Assembly (NCBI GenBank): GCA_030704615.1
Contig: CM060733.1
Coordinates: 36,642,001 to 36,706,000, forward strand
Origin: Takakia lepidozioides
Lineage: Eukaryota; Streptophyta; Takakiopsida; Takakiales; Takakiaceae
Length of the DNA stretch: 64,000 bases
Direction: 5' to 3'
Shown here: positions 11,208-20,579 of the stretch, piece by piece
Layout of the letters: each line of letters starts with the position of its first letter
Numbering within the stretch: position 1 is the first letter of the stretch
Translations under genes and position numbers: made by a program
The notes under the pieces: model-generated
Database searches by the model: none
Told to the model about the DNA's origin: nothing
Seen by the model: the letters and a program-made list of their open reading frames with translations, nothing else

Positions 11208-12350
11208 TTAAGTTATGTGTGGGAAAACATCCAAATGCTGAGTTAGAGCTGCAATAAAAAGTGGTTTGATTTCAATATCAAATGGAGTATAAAATTTGCA
11301 TTTAGATCTCACTGTTGGATTATCTATCAACCACTGCTCAAATAACTTAGTCCTTAATTTTTCTCCTTCTGCTTTTGCAATCTCTCCATCTCTCAATTCC
11401 AAAACCCGCCAAATGATCTCTTCTAGCTGGGGCATTGGCAATGGTTTAGGAGCACCCCACAACTCACAAAATTATGCAAGATAGTACAACAAGCAACTGC
11501 AATTCTGGCAGCTCTATCAACTCTAGAATTAAAATGTTTCAGAATACGCCATCTGTTTTTTAGAGATCCAAAAGCATTTTCTATGGTTATCCTACCTGAG
11601 TTCATGCTAGAATCAAATCTCATCTTCTCCATGTCTGCTGGATTGTGGGTTTTTCAATTCTTCTGCAATTAGGTGCGGATAGGATAAGCTGCATCTCCAA
11701 TCAAGTACATCTCATGCCTCCAACTGTGACTACTGGCTCTTGAAGAATCTCACAAGCCCCCAATTGTCTAAGAAGGTGGACGCATTGCCGGAGCAAGCGT
11801 AACTTATGGTGACACTTGACCCCATAGGGCAATTGTTTTCCAGTGGGAAGATGGACACCGTAATGACTTCCAACAGGTGGATTGAACCCACAACCACTCG
11901 TAAGATGGTATGTGCCCTTACCACTGGGCTACATGCTGGTTGTCTTCAATTGTGTATACAGAATCGACATCTTGAACTGTCCTCCATCATGAACCCCTCT
12001 TGGTTGGCCCACACATACATTCCAAAATCTCTTGTCCGCATCACAAACAGCTTACAGCACACTACTTTGGAATTTTTTTCTATTATAAAAATCACTAACT
12101 CTTTTAGTGTGATTCTTTTATTGGGAAGCTCAGCTAAAGGAATGTGACTGCCATCAATTGCTCCACAAATATTAGGTAGCCATGTGAGTTTCTGGAAATG
12201 GTTTATAATCTTTTCAAATGGTCACCCGAAGGGATATTAATGTACTTGCCGAACAATTTATTTCTATCAGGTAGAATGTCACAAACAATATCAACATACT
12301 TTCGTATGATTGATGCACCCACATTGAAATGATCAGCCATATATGTAGCA
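11208..12350 (-). pseudogene. PIF/Harbinger DDE transposase remnant, split by a SINE
   Basis: Read 5' to 3' on the minus strand it gives MADHFNVGASIIRKYVDIV, LPNICGAIDGSHIPLAELP (first catalytic Asp), AVCDADKRFWNVCVGQPRG, QFKMSILYTQLKT, then after a SINE insertion EILQEPVVTVGG and EMYLIGDAAYPIRT (second Asp region), then MNSGRITIENAFGSLKNRWR, ARIAVACCTILHNF (Glu and helix of DDE_Tnp_4), then a C-terminal tail to 11208. This is the HARBI1-like nuclease order. At least three frame breaks and in-frame stops are present, so it is dead. The Myb-like partner ORF and terminal inverted repeats were not identified. Confidence 0.82.
11766..11944 (-). mobile_element. tRNA-derived SINE inserted in the Harbinger remnant
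   Basis: The minus strand starts ACCAGCATGTAGCCCAGTGG. It contains an A-box-like TAGCCCAGTGGTAAGGGC and, about 35 bases on, a B-box-like GTGGGTTCAATCCACC, the internal RNA polymerase III promoter of a tRNA-derived SINE. The body ends near CCACCTTCTTAG. ACAATTG occurs at both ends, on the 5' side as ACAATTGAAGAC and on the 3' side as ACAATTGGGGGC, a plausible mutated target-site duplication. Transposase homology resumes on each side. Length is about 175-180 bases. Confidence 0.75.
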
Positions 12351-12359
12351 CTACCCATG

Positions 12360-14828
12360 AACAAACCTATATAGAACAATGGTCATAATTTTTTTGATCT
12401 CTAATTGTGGCCTCCAAGATTAAGGCACCGAGATTGCAAGAAAGGTGTCAATTCTCAAACTAAGTTGTTGAAAGCTTCATAACTCATTCTGTAAAACATT
12501 AAACATTTCTTGTGTCTCGTTTCAGGTGTAGTATGCCACACGTTTCTTTCTACATGATCCCAATGCGTGTATTGTCTAGGTCTTTCCACCACAAGCAAGG
12601 TGGATGTATCTTCCTCTTTGCAATGACACAGAAAATTGGAAGGAAACTAAACCTATTGAAGGCTCCATGTCTGCAAGCAAGTGCCTCACTCTGGACTTGA
12701 ACATTGCACAGTTTCCTAAGGTAACAGAATGAAGCATCAAAGTGAACAAAACGAATTCGCCGGTGGCGGGCCCCACTGGAAGGGAGCGAAACGAAGGGCC
12801 GTACTCGGCACATGCAACGAACGGTTGTTGGCCCCGTCGCGCTGTTCCTTTTGGTTTTGGTTTTTATCGAAGCTCGGTGCTTGCCATTAAATGCTCAGGT
12901 GCTTGTTTATCAAAACCAACCATAGAAAAATGGACCGAGCTCACGAACGGGAATGAGGCCTATTTGCTCAGCCATGGTACAAATGTAGGGTTTCATCCAA
13001 CATGAGACTTTCTATACAAAATTGCCCATCTAAATTAGTGCTTGACAACGTGCATTCGTATGCATTACCAGAGGCCACATAATTTGGGATTTTGTAGAAC
13101 CATTCTTATGTTCATGTCGTAATCATGTTAATCACTTTACTAAATTATACAACAAGGCAAGGCTTGCATGAATCCCATAACTTGTTTTTCAAATATTGGC
13201 TGCAGAAACAATTTATATAATACATTTTAACTAGACTTATATAAGGGTGGAGCCATTACGCGACTAGCCGCCCGTTTTGTTGGTCGTGCCCTCAAGCAGA
13301 AACTACACAATTGTTTCTCCCTGCTTGTCACGGGACCAATGTTGCTGGATGATTGTTTCTGGATGGAATACATTGATTTTGGTGTTGGATGAAATATATG
13401 CTTGGTGGAGTTTATTACTTTTTGCATCAAGTTTAAGGAAAAAAAAAAGGTAATAGCAGTCAGTCAGTCAGAGTAGTTACTGACACCAATCACATGGGCA
13501 TTTTATAATGATAATGATGTCTTTGGAAGGAAGCGTAAATGATGGTGTCTCTTGACCCAAAAGGGCTACTTTTATAGAATGAGTGATATGTGGGTAGCAG
13601 TAACATCATTAATCTTTGAACATTCACTGCTTAAGGTGTGTGTGCCTCATGGTGTAACGGGCGTCTTAATTTTTTTCCCCACAAGAATTTATAATAAAGT
13701 TTCTCAGGGCTGCAATCCCCATGTTCTGGGAAAAAAAAGAAAAGAAAAAAAGATCTTTGTATTCTTTGCATGAAAATAGAGTATGGAACATTGACTGGAC
13801 AGAACTGTATGGGTTAGACTGACCCGAAATTGACAGGACTGTAAGATTAACAGTGCGTTGGGGAAGAACCTTACCCTCAAATGATGAAGAGCAAGGGTAG
13901 CATGTACCATGCATTTGTTGTTATATATCATTATAACTATGGATCACCACACATTTTATCTGTTTATGCATCAATATATTTACACCCTTAATCTATAATA
14001 TATAAAAGTAGGTGAAAGGTGAGCCTCATTCGTTAGGAGACAATGGCGTAAATGTAGTTCATTATGTAAGAGGTCATCCACAAGGCCCATCTCAAAGGAT
14101 TTAGGGATTGTTGTCTTAAATTTGATTCAAACAAGTGTATCAGACGTCATGTCAAATTCAGGTGAATATAATGTTTTTTTAATTGAAAAACAAAATCAAC
14201 AACGAAGATAAATATGTTACAAAAATTTCCAACATCATGGGCATGGGTCTTTATGGTCTTTATGGTTCATTTCGCCAATTTTGAAGTTTGTTTCGCTGGC
14301 ATGCTATGACTCTCCCTGTCTACCTATGCTGGGTAGAGCCCACTACTGTTTCCTGTGGATATGCCACAGGAAATGCCCTCCTCAACAGTACATCATGGTG
14401 AGAGTCTCCAGCTGCACTCGCTGCCCTCGAGAAAGCTGGCAGGCCATGGCAATGAGCTTGTTTACTGGATAGGGCCAATTCTAGAAAATGGGAAACTTGA
14501 AAGATCACAGGCACTTTTATGTCAACCCTTAATTGCCCAAGCCCCTTTTTACCAAACTGGTAAATAAATTAACCTTGAGCACTGGTAGGGAAGGGCCATA
14601 TCTAGTAAAACACCCAACGTCCATGGAAATTGACCGCCAAAAAAGTCAGCTAAATGGCCCCCTAACTGTTTCAGAGAAATCCACCCTACAAATTGGGAGA
14701 TTTTTAACGATTTAGAGTAGGACAAAAAAGAGACCAGCAGTATACTCAGGAAATGGTGGATGAACTGAGTAACTCCACAGATCAATGCATGAAGCAAGAC
14801 ACTTGCGCCTTTCCAGAAAAACATCGTT
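12360..14828. other. intergenic, no gene supported
   Basis: No frame with domain content. 13525-13560 (AAGCGTAAATGATGGTG.. then CTTGACCCAAAAGGGC) strongly resembles the 3' part of the SINE at 11766-11944 on the plus strand (AAGCGTAACTTATGGTG.. then CTTGACCCCATAGGGC), so a truncated, inverted SINE relative probably sits at about 13525-13600. The last few hundred bases are the 3' flank of the PPR gene ending at 14829. Confidence 0.45.
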
Positions 14829-17717
14829 TTACCAGTAATCTCCACAAGAACAAACCCCATCTTCAAAGTGGTGAAAGCGGTTAGCGTCCCGCACAACAAT
14901 TGCTCGGCCAACCATCTTTGAGATGAACTTGGTGGAGGAGTGGCAGTCACTGCACACCCGAAGATTCTTGATGAGACGGAGAGGCGTCCTAGGGGCTGTG
15001 CTGATCAGCCCAAAACCAATGGCCAGCTTCTCACTGTGGTGGCATAGAGAAAATTCCTTTTGCTCCTCCCCCACATCATACAATACAGACCGCGTGTCAG
15101 GCACATACCCTGCCTCCTTCATCTGCCCAGACAACATTCTCAGCTCAGCATGGATTTCCTTAATTTTAGGATGCAATTTGTCATCGACAACAAAGGTGTG
15201 CACCCTGTTGCCAACCTCAATGCAGCAGTGGCCTGTTTCCTTTCTAGCCCCTCTGACCTTCATCATTTTTCTCACCTTTGCACAATCATCCCACCTGCCA
15301 GCTGCGGCATAGAGGTTTGATAGCAACACATAAGTAGCGGCATCCTGTTCATCCCACTTGAGAATAGATGTTGCTGCACGTTCAGCCATCTCCACATTGC
15401 CATGGATTCTGCAGGCACCAAGCAAGGCCTTCCACACCACAGCATCTGCTTTGATAGGCATTTTCTTAATGAGGTCCTCTGCCTCATCCAATTGCCCCGC
15501 ACGTCCAAGAAGGTCCACCATGCAGCCAAAGTGCTTTACTGTTGGAGTGACACCATGATCACTCAGAGAATCAAAGTAGCGTCTTCCTTCATCCAGTAGG
15601 CCGACGTGGCTGCATGCAGAGAGAACACATAAAAAGGTGATACTGTCCGGCTTCAAGCCTTCCTTTTGCATTCCTTCAAATAGTTGCAGGGCATCCCTAT
15701 GACAACCATGCTGGGCATATCCTGCGATCATCCCATTCCAGGACACCACATCTCGTTTGACCATATTGTCGAATACTCCCTTGGCATCTTCCATGCTACC
15801 ACATTTGGCATACATGTCCACCAGGGCAGTGTTCAGAATGACATCTGGTACAAGTCCAGCTTTGACGATGTCACCATGGACCTCTTTGCCCTTTCCCAGG
15901 GCTGCCAGGCTCGCACACGCATTGCAACAGCAAACAAACGTGATGTGGTTGGGCTTCACCCCTTCCTGCATCATTAGCACATACGACTCCAAAGCCTCCA
16001 TTTCGCACCCCTGCTGTGCATATCCTGCGATCATCACATTCCACGACACCACATCTCGTTCAGCCATATTGTCGAACACTCCCTTCGCATCCTCAATACA
16101 CCCACATTTGGCATACATGTCCACGAGGGTATTGTTCAGAATGACATCTGGTACAATTCCAGCTTTGACGATGTCACCATGGACCTTTTTGCCCTTTTCC
16201 AGGGCTGCCAGGCTCGTACACGCATTGCAAACACAAACAAAGGTGATGTGGTCGGGCTTTACCCCTTCCCGCATCATTTGCTCATAGGTCTCCAAAGCAT
16301 CCATCCCACGCCCCTGCTGTGAATATCCTGAAATCATCACGCTCCATGACACCATATCCCGTTCAGCAATATTGTCAAACACTCCCTTTGCATCTTCCAT
16401 GCTACCACATTTGGCGTACATGTCGACCAGGGCAGTGCTCAGAACGACATCTGGTACAATTCCAGCTTCGACAATGTCACCATGGATCTCTTTGCCCTTT
16501 TCCAGGGCTGCCAGGCTTGCACAAGACTTGCAAACACAAACAAATGTGATGTGATCAGGCTTCACCCCTTCCCACATCATTTGCTCATACATCTCCAAAG
16601 CCTCCATCCCACACCCCTGCTGAGCATATCCTGCGATCATAGTGTTCCACGATACCACATTTCGTTCAGTCATATTGTGGAACACTCCTTTTGCATCATC
16701 AATACTCCCACATTTGGCATACATGTCCACCAGGGCAGTGTTCAGAATGACATCGGGCACAATTCCAGCTTTGACGATGTCACCATGGACCTCTTTGCCC
16801 TTTTCCAGGGCTGCCAGGCTTGCACACGCATTGCAGACACAAACAAATGTGATGTGGTTGGGCTTCACCCCTTCCCGCATCATTTGCTCATAGGTCTCCA
16901 AAGCCTCCATCCCGTGCCCCTGCTTTGCATATCCTGCGATCATCGCGTTCCATGACACAACATCTCGTTCAGCCATATGGTCGAACACTCCCTTTGCATC
17001 TTCAATGCTCCAGCATTTGGCATACATGTCCACCAGGGCAGTGTTCAGAACGACATCTGGTACAATTCCAGCTTTGACGATGTCACTGTGGACCTCTTTG
17101 CCCTTTTCCAGGGATGCCAAGCTTGCACATGCATTGCAAACGCAAACAAATGTGATGCGGTTTGGCTTCACCCCTTCCCACATCATTTGCTCATACGTCT
17201 CCAAAGCGTTCCTACCACGCCCATGCTTGGTAAATCCTGCCATCATTATGTTCCACGTGATCAAACATCGTTCAGGCATTCTGCTGAACACTTGGTGAGC
17301 ATCCACGATGCTCCCGCACTTAACATACATGTTGACAAGGGTGTTGTGTAGAAAAACGTTAGGCTTGAATGCACTTTGGATAATGTGGGCATGCACCTGC
17401 TTTCCAGTTTCCAGGCCCTTCATCTTGATGCACTTATGCAAGAGACAGACATAAGTATCTGAATCTGCTGAAATGCCTCCTTGGTTTAAAGTCTGTAGAG
17501 CCTCTCTCAGTCGCCCTGCCTCACACAGCATCCTCACATGCCCAGAAGTGCCAGAAGAGGCGTTGTGGACTCTCTCTCTTGGTATCATGGTCAACTGTGC
17601 TGCCGCCGCCGCCGCTGCTTGCAGTTGACCATCTACCCATGCAGGTTTCTTGTAGCTATTGATCCACAAGGAATCATAGGTGATTTTGTGCTTGAAACCT
17701 GGCTGCCTTGGATGAAT
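14829..17717 (-). CDS. PPR-E-DYW RNA-editing factor with an N-terminal OSB PDF motif (chimera)
   Basis: One uninterrupted exon of 962 codons plus stop. It opens IHPRQPGFKHKITYDSLW then YKKPAWVDGQL, the second half of an OSB PDF motif, runs through an alanine tract, then MIPRERVHN and a PLS-type PPR array with six nearly identical modules of about 101 residues, each with KEVHGDIVKAGIVPD, then MYAKCG, WN.MIAGYAQ and ALE.YEQMM. E-type motifs follow, then a complete DYW deaminase domain with CHHSEKLA (HxE), CSDCH, and the CSCGDYW terminus. The family edits C to U in mitochondrial or plastid RNA. A PPR-only start at the Met near 17587 is possible. The acceptor at 17717 (GGGTCCAG before ATTCATCC) is in phase with the exon ending at 17897, supporting the fused reading. 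Expression is not shown by sequence. Confidence 0.9.
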   Translation of the reverse strand: MHPRQPGFKHKITYDSLWINSYKKPAWVDGQLQAAAAAAAQLTMIPRERVHNASSGTSGHVRMLCEAGRLREALQTLNQGGISADSDTYVCLLHKCIKMKGLETGKQVHAHIIQSAFKPNVFLHNTLVNMYVKCGSIVDAHQVFSRMPERCLITWNIMMAGFTKHGRGRNALETYEQMMWEGVKPNRITFVCVCNACASLASLEKGKEVHSDIVKAGIVPDVVLNTALVDMYAKCWSIEDAKGVFDHMAERDVVSWNAMIAGYAKQGHGMEALETYEQMMREGVKPNHITFVCVCNACASLAALEKGKEVHGDIVKAGIVPDVILNTALVDMYAKCGSIDDAKGVFHNMTERNVVSWNTMIAGYAQQGCGMEALEMYEQMMWEGVKPDHITFVCVCKSCASLAALEKGKEIHGDIVEAGIVPDVVLSTALVDMYAKCGSMEDAKGVFDNIAERDMVSWSVMISGYSQQGRGMDALETYEQMMREGVKPDHITFVCVCNACTSLAALEKGKKVHGDIVKAGIVPDVILNNTLVDMYAKCGCIEDAKGVFDNMAERDVVSWNVMIAGYAQQGCEMEALESYVLMMQEGVKPNHITFVCCCNACASLAALGKGKEVHGDIVKAGLVPDVILNTALVDMYAKCGSMEDAKGVFDNMVKRDVVSWNGMIAGYAQHGCHRDALQLFEGMQKEGLKPDSITFLCVLSACSHVGLLDEGRRYFDSLSDHGVTPTVKHFGCMVDLLGRAGQLDEAEDLIKKMPIKADAVVWKALLGACRIHGNVEMAERAATSILKWDEQDAATYVLLSNLYAAAGRWDDCAKVRKMMKVRGARKETGHCCIEVGNRVHTFVVDDKLHPKIKEIHAELRMLSGQMKEAGYVPDTRSVLYDVGEEQKEFSLCHHSEKLAIGFGLISTAPRTPLRLIKNLRVCSDCHSSTKFISKMVGRAIVVRDANRFHHFEDGVCSCGDYW

Positions 17718-17896
17718 CTGGACCCACACTCTATCCCTGCTCCTTCAGCTCTCCCTGCCTCTGCACAAATCATGTATAGATCCCCGCCTTACTGCTAGCA
17801 GCTGACCATGACAGCCTAGATGTGGTCTACCACACAGCCCAACCCTACATATTGTACAGTAGTTCCAATTCTCTCTGTAATCTAACAGGTACTCAC

Positions 17897-18012
17897 CTTT
17901 CTGCCTCGACCGTCCCACCATTGACTGGGGTCAGAAAAATAGTCATTGGAAAGCTTCTCCGCGTTTCCGTCATCTGTATTTAGATACTTTCCTGCTGCCA
18001 CATTGGCAGTAA
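17897..18012 (-). CDS. OSB-like PDF-motif exon spliced to the PPR exon
   Basis: Encodes TANVAAGKYLNTDDGN, then EKLSNDYFSDPSQWWDGRGR and K, followed by GTGAGT at the donor. YFSDPSQWWDGR is the first half of the PDF motif of organellar single-stranded-DNA-binding (OSB) proteins; the intron cuts the motif after the Lys and the second half resumes in the exon at 17717. The acceptor is GACCAAG before TT. Phase 1 from the upstream exon (ending 18147) plus two bases here restores the frame, and the donor leaves phase 0 matching the next exon. OSB proteins bind organellar ssDNA and suppress illegitimate recombination (known for the family). Confidence 0.7.
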
Positions 18013-18146
18013 CTTGGTCAAAATCACTCCAAATCACCAGAGAGCCACCCAACAAGCTTACTCGCAGAAACAACATGAAAATTTAGGGGCGCTCTGATAA
18101 GAGGGCAAAACAGGCTGAAATGTGTTGAAGAAAAAGGTGCCCTCAC

Positions 18147-18280
18147 CACATTGTCCTTGACCTTGTGTCATGAAAGCAGCTAGCTTTTCTTTCACCCATG
18201 GAGGACTCAACCGACCATCAACCCAAAAGGACCTCTTGTGTCTGCTGCTTGTGTCTGTACTCAGGTGATCTCGGATTGGT
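18147..18280 (-). pseudogene. OSB-like PDF-motif exon with a one-base frameshift
   Basis: After a CTCCTCACAG acceptor one frame reads TNPRSPEYRHKQQTQEVL, matching the middle of a PDF motif, and the next frame reads FWVDGRLSPPWVKEKLAAF, matching its end. The switch falls in a TTTT run near 18220, so one extra T breaks the motif. The donor is ACAATGTG before GTGAGGGC, phase 1. Either this exon is broken, the T run is a sequencing error, or translation starts downstream. This affects whether the chimera is full length. Confidence 0.6.
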
Positions 18281-18392
18281 CTGTGAGGAGAACCACCACG
18301 GTGCAGCTGAGCAGCCATACATTTCAAGTCGACCTCCTAAGAGCAAGCCGACCCTCCCAAGTACCTTGTAAACACCAGGAAAAACAACCAAA

Positions 18393-18803
18393 TCATGGAA
18401 GAGCCAAATTTGCAGGATGGACCAACATCTTCACATCATACACTAAGAAAGCCACACCTTGCGATTGCAGTTGTCCCACCATTGTGAAGGATCTTTTCAA
18501 AGCTCGAGCCAGCTCTGCTCCATGCTCGACAGTAGACCTTTGTGCCATCCCTAAAGGCGCCATAGCCACTCTACGCAAGCGACTCCGTCCTCTGCGCATT
18601 GTCATGGGGGATGCCGCTTTCAGCTCCCCAGCCCAGCCCTTTAATCCGCTGCAAGACGCGAAGTCTCTCGCATGGCCGAAGCGAGAGGAAAGAGCCTTGC
18701 GTATGGAGTGAGAATGCGCGTGCAGGAGGACGCGGGAAGACGCTGCCATCCCCGCCGTGAGAAAAAGAGGCAGAAAGATCTGGTGTGGTCCGTGTACTTG
18801 CAA
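18393..18803 (-). CDS. possible first exon with organelle transit peptide
   Basis: Open for 136 codons. From the second Met (near 18749) it reads MAASSRVLLHAHSHSIRKAL then SSRFGHARDFASC, rich in Ser, Arg, His and Ala and poor in acids, as in mitochondrial or plastid targeting peptides. It lies upstream of the PDF exons on the same strand. I do not see the OSB SSB-fold domain between it and 18280, nor a certain donor. It may be the 5' exon of the OSB/PPR locus or a shadow frame. Confidence 0.35.
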   Translation of the reverse strand: MQVHGPHQIFLPLFLTAGMAASSRVLLHAHSHSIRKALSSRFGHARDFASCSGLKGWAGELKAASPMTMRRGRSRLRRVAMAPLGMAQRSTVEHGAELARALKRSFTMVGQLQSQGVAFLVYDVKMLVHPANLALP

Positions 18804-18849
18804 CCCCGATGAAAGAACGACTGCAACAGCAGGCTCCTCTACACATGAG

Positions 18850-20330
18850 AAACGATCATCCCGCTTCCAGTATCACGCATTGGTGTGACTTATCATTTGC
18901 TGCCGCATTTTTGACATCTCTTTCCTTCTGCCCTTCCCAAAGACACATCATCTCTCTCTCTCCTCCCGCCCCCAAAAGGTGCTCTCGTAGCCTTGCCACT
19001 GCACTCCCAGCACAGCAAAATTCCACCTCTGTGTCATCTCCTCGTAGCGAAGGATCTGTGCTTTCCTTCTCCTTTAAATCACGATCGTACTTAATGTTCA
19101 CCCCAGAGCTAGATCGAAAGTTCCAAAGATTACTGAAGTTGCTCCAGTCGAAAATGTCGAGGATACGGTTAGAATTAGGTTCCCATCTAAACAATTACTT
19201 ACAACGTGTACTATAGGAATTAGTGCAGAAGTCCTACCTCGGCCGTCAACCAAAGAGACAATGGAGCGTTATACATATTTGGTTGTAAGTGAGTCGCCAT
19301 CAGCAAAGAGCGGCAAGCAAAGATCTGTCAAAGGCCTGTTCAGATACAAACGTCCAACGTCCAAAGGCAAAAAATCGATTCTGGAAGGCATAGTGGGGAG
19401 TGCGCTGTCGTCTACGACGCATTGGACTGCACTGAACCTGCGCAGCTCCCGGGCACGTTGGAATGTGCCCATTTTCAGAAGAGCGGAAGACGGCAGTTGA
19501 ATACGAGAACCACGAGGCAGACATGTGGCGCCATCCAGTGGCTGCCCTAGCCTACATGGACGGGCCAGATATTGAGGAGGTTGGGATGTGAATAGCCAGC
19601 GCCGATCCTGGCTATGGTGGAGGAGCCCCCCCACTTCCACCTGCAAGCAGTTAGGTTTCGCCATATTAAGCCTACATCTTGAGCCTTGCATTAGCCAGCA
19701 AAGAATGAACAGGCATCATTCATTCATTGCTTGCCTGTACATTAGGCATCACCCTAATGTTTGCCTGCTGTGAACCATTGTTTGCCTGTACACCCTAATG
19801 AACGATGCCTACACACAATGTTCGTGAACTTATCTTTATATGTCTTTCCTGCGCAGTATACATTTTTGCTTTGTTAGAGTGGACTAATCTTGCTTCACAT
19901 AGTTTTGTTTCCTGGTTGGGTTTTGGTGCATCCCCTAGTAGTTTCTCCTCAAGTCCCAACAGGGTTTTTGCTGGACAGACTCATGTTTGACCGGCATAGT
20001 CGTCGATACATGGACGGCCGTGGGAAGGTGCCCAAGAAGGTGTTGCGATACTTTCCTCTCATACCTAGATTGAAACGGATGTTTTGAGTTAAGACGCTGG
20101 CAGATTCTGAGATTTTATCCAATCTAGGTGAACTTGACGGCAATGGATGTGCCATACGGTAGTCACCCAATGTAATTCAGGAAAAACAGCTCTGATCCTG
20201 ATACCCAAATCCTGGAAAAACATAAGTGAAATAAAAAGGCTGCCCAAATTCAACAGAAGATTCTGAAAATATTCTTTGATTGGGTGGGCTGCTGGTATCA
20301 GTTTACATTTAGCACTAGGGGGTACTGCAC
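18850..20330. other. intergenic, no gene supported
   Basis: Open frames at 18785-19216 and 19261-19691 on both strands carry no recognised domain. The stretch would contain the promoter of the minus-strand OSB/PPR locus (about 18.8-19.2 kb), but no clear TATA signal was identified. Confidence 0.4.
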
Positions 20331-20334
20331 TAGG

Positions 20335-20579
20335 GGGTCCAGCGAGAGCAGACCCTGCTTACTGCAACTGCTCAACATCATTCTGATACGATCCGGACTA
20401 TATGTGTGGAGGTAAAAGTAGACCACTCCTAAAAGTAGCTCTAGAGAGGTAAAAGTACGTGCAAAAGTCTTGCACATGCCCTTTTTAGACAGCATGGACT
20501 GCTTATTTAAAGAAAGGGGGCTGCTTACGCCTTTCCACTAACTTAGTGGAAGGGAGAGAGTGCAGTACGCAGAGCGGCC
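20335..20579 (+). promoter_or_regulatory. F-box gene promoter and 5' leader, duplicated at 44553-44790
   Basis: The phrases AGCGAGAGCAGACC, GAGGTAAAAGTAGACCACTCC, AAAAGTCTTGCACATGCC, GGGGGCTGCTTACGC and AACTTAGTGGAAGGGAGAGA recur in the same order, inverted, upstream of the F-box pseudogene. The TATA-like TATTTAAAG near 20505 corresponds to TATATAGAAAG in the copy. Conservation by duplication, not by selection, explains the match. Confidence 0.55.

Noticed and set aside
15060-17351. Plus-strand open frames opposite the PPR gene
   Set aside because: They are antisense shadows of the repeated PPR modules.
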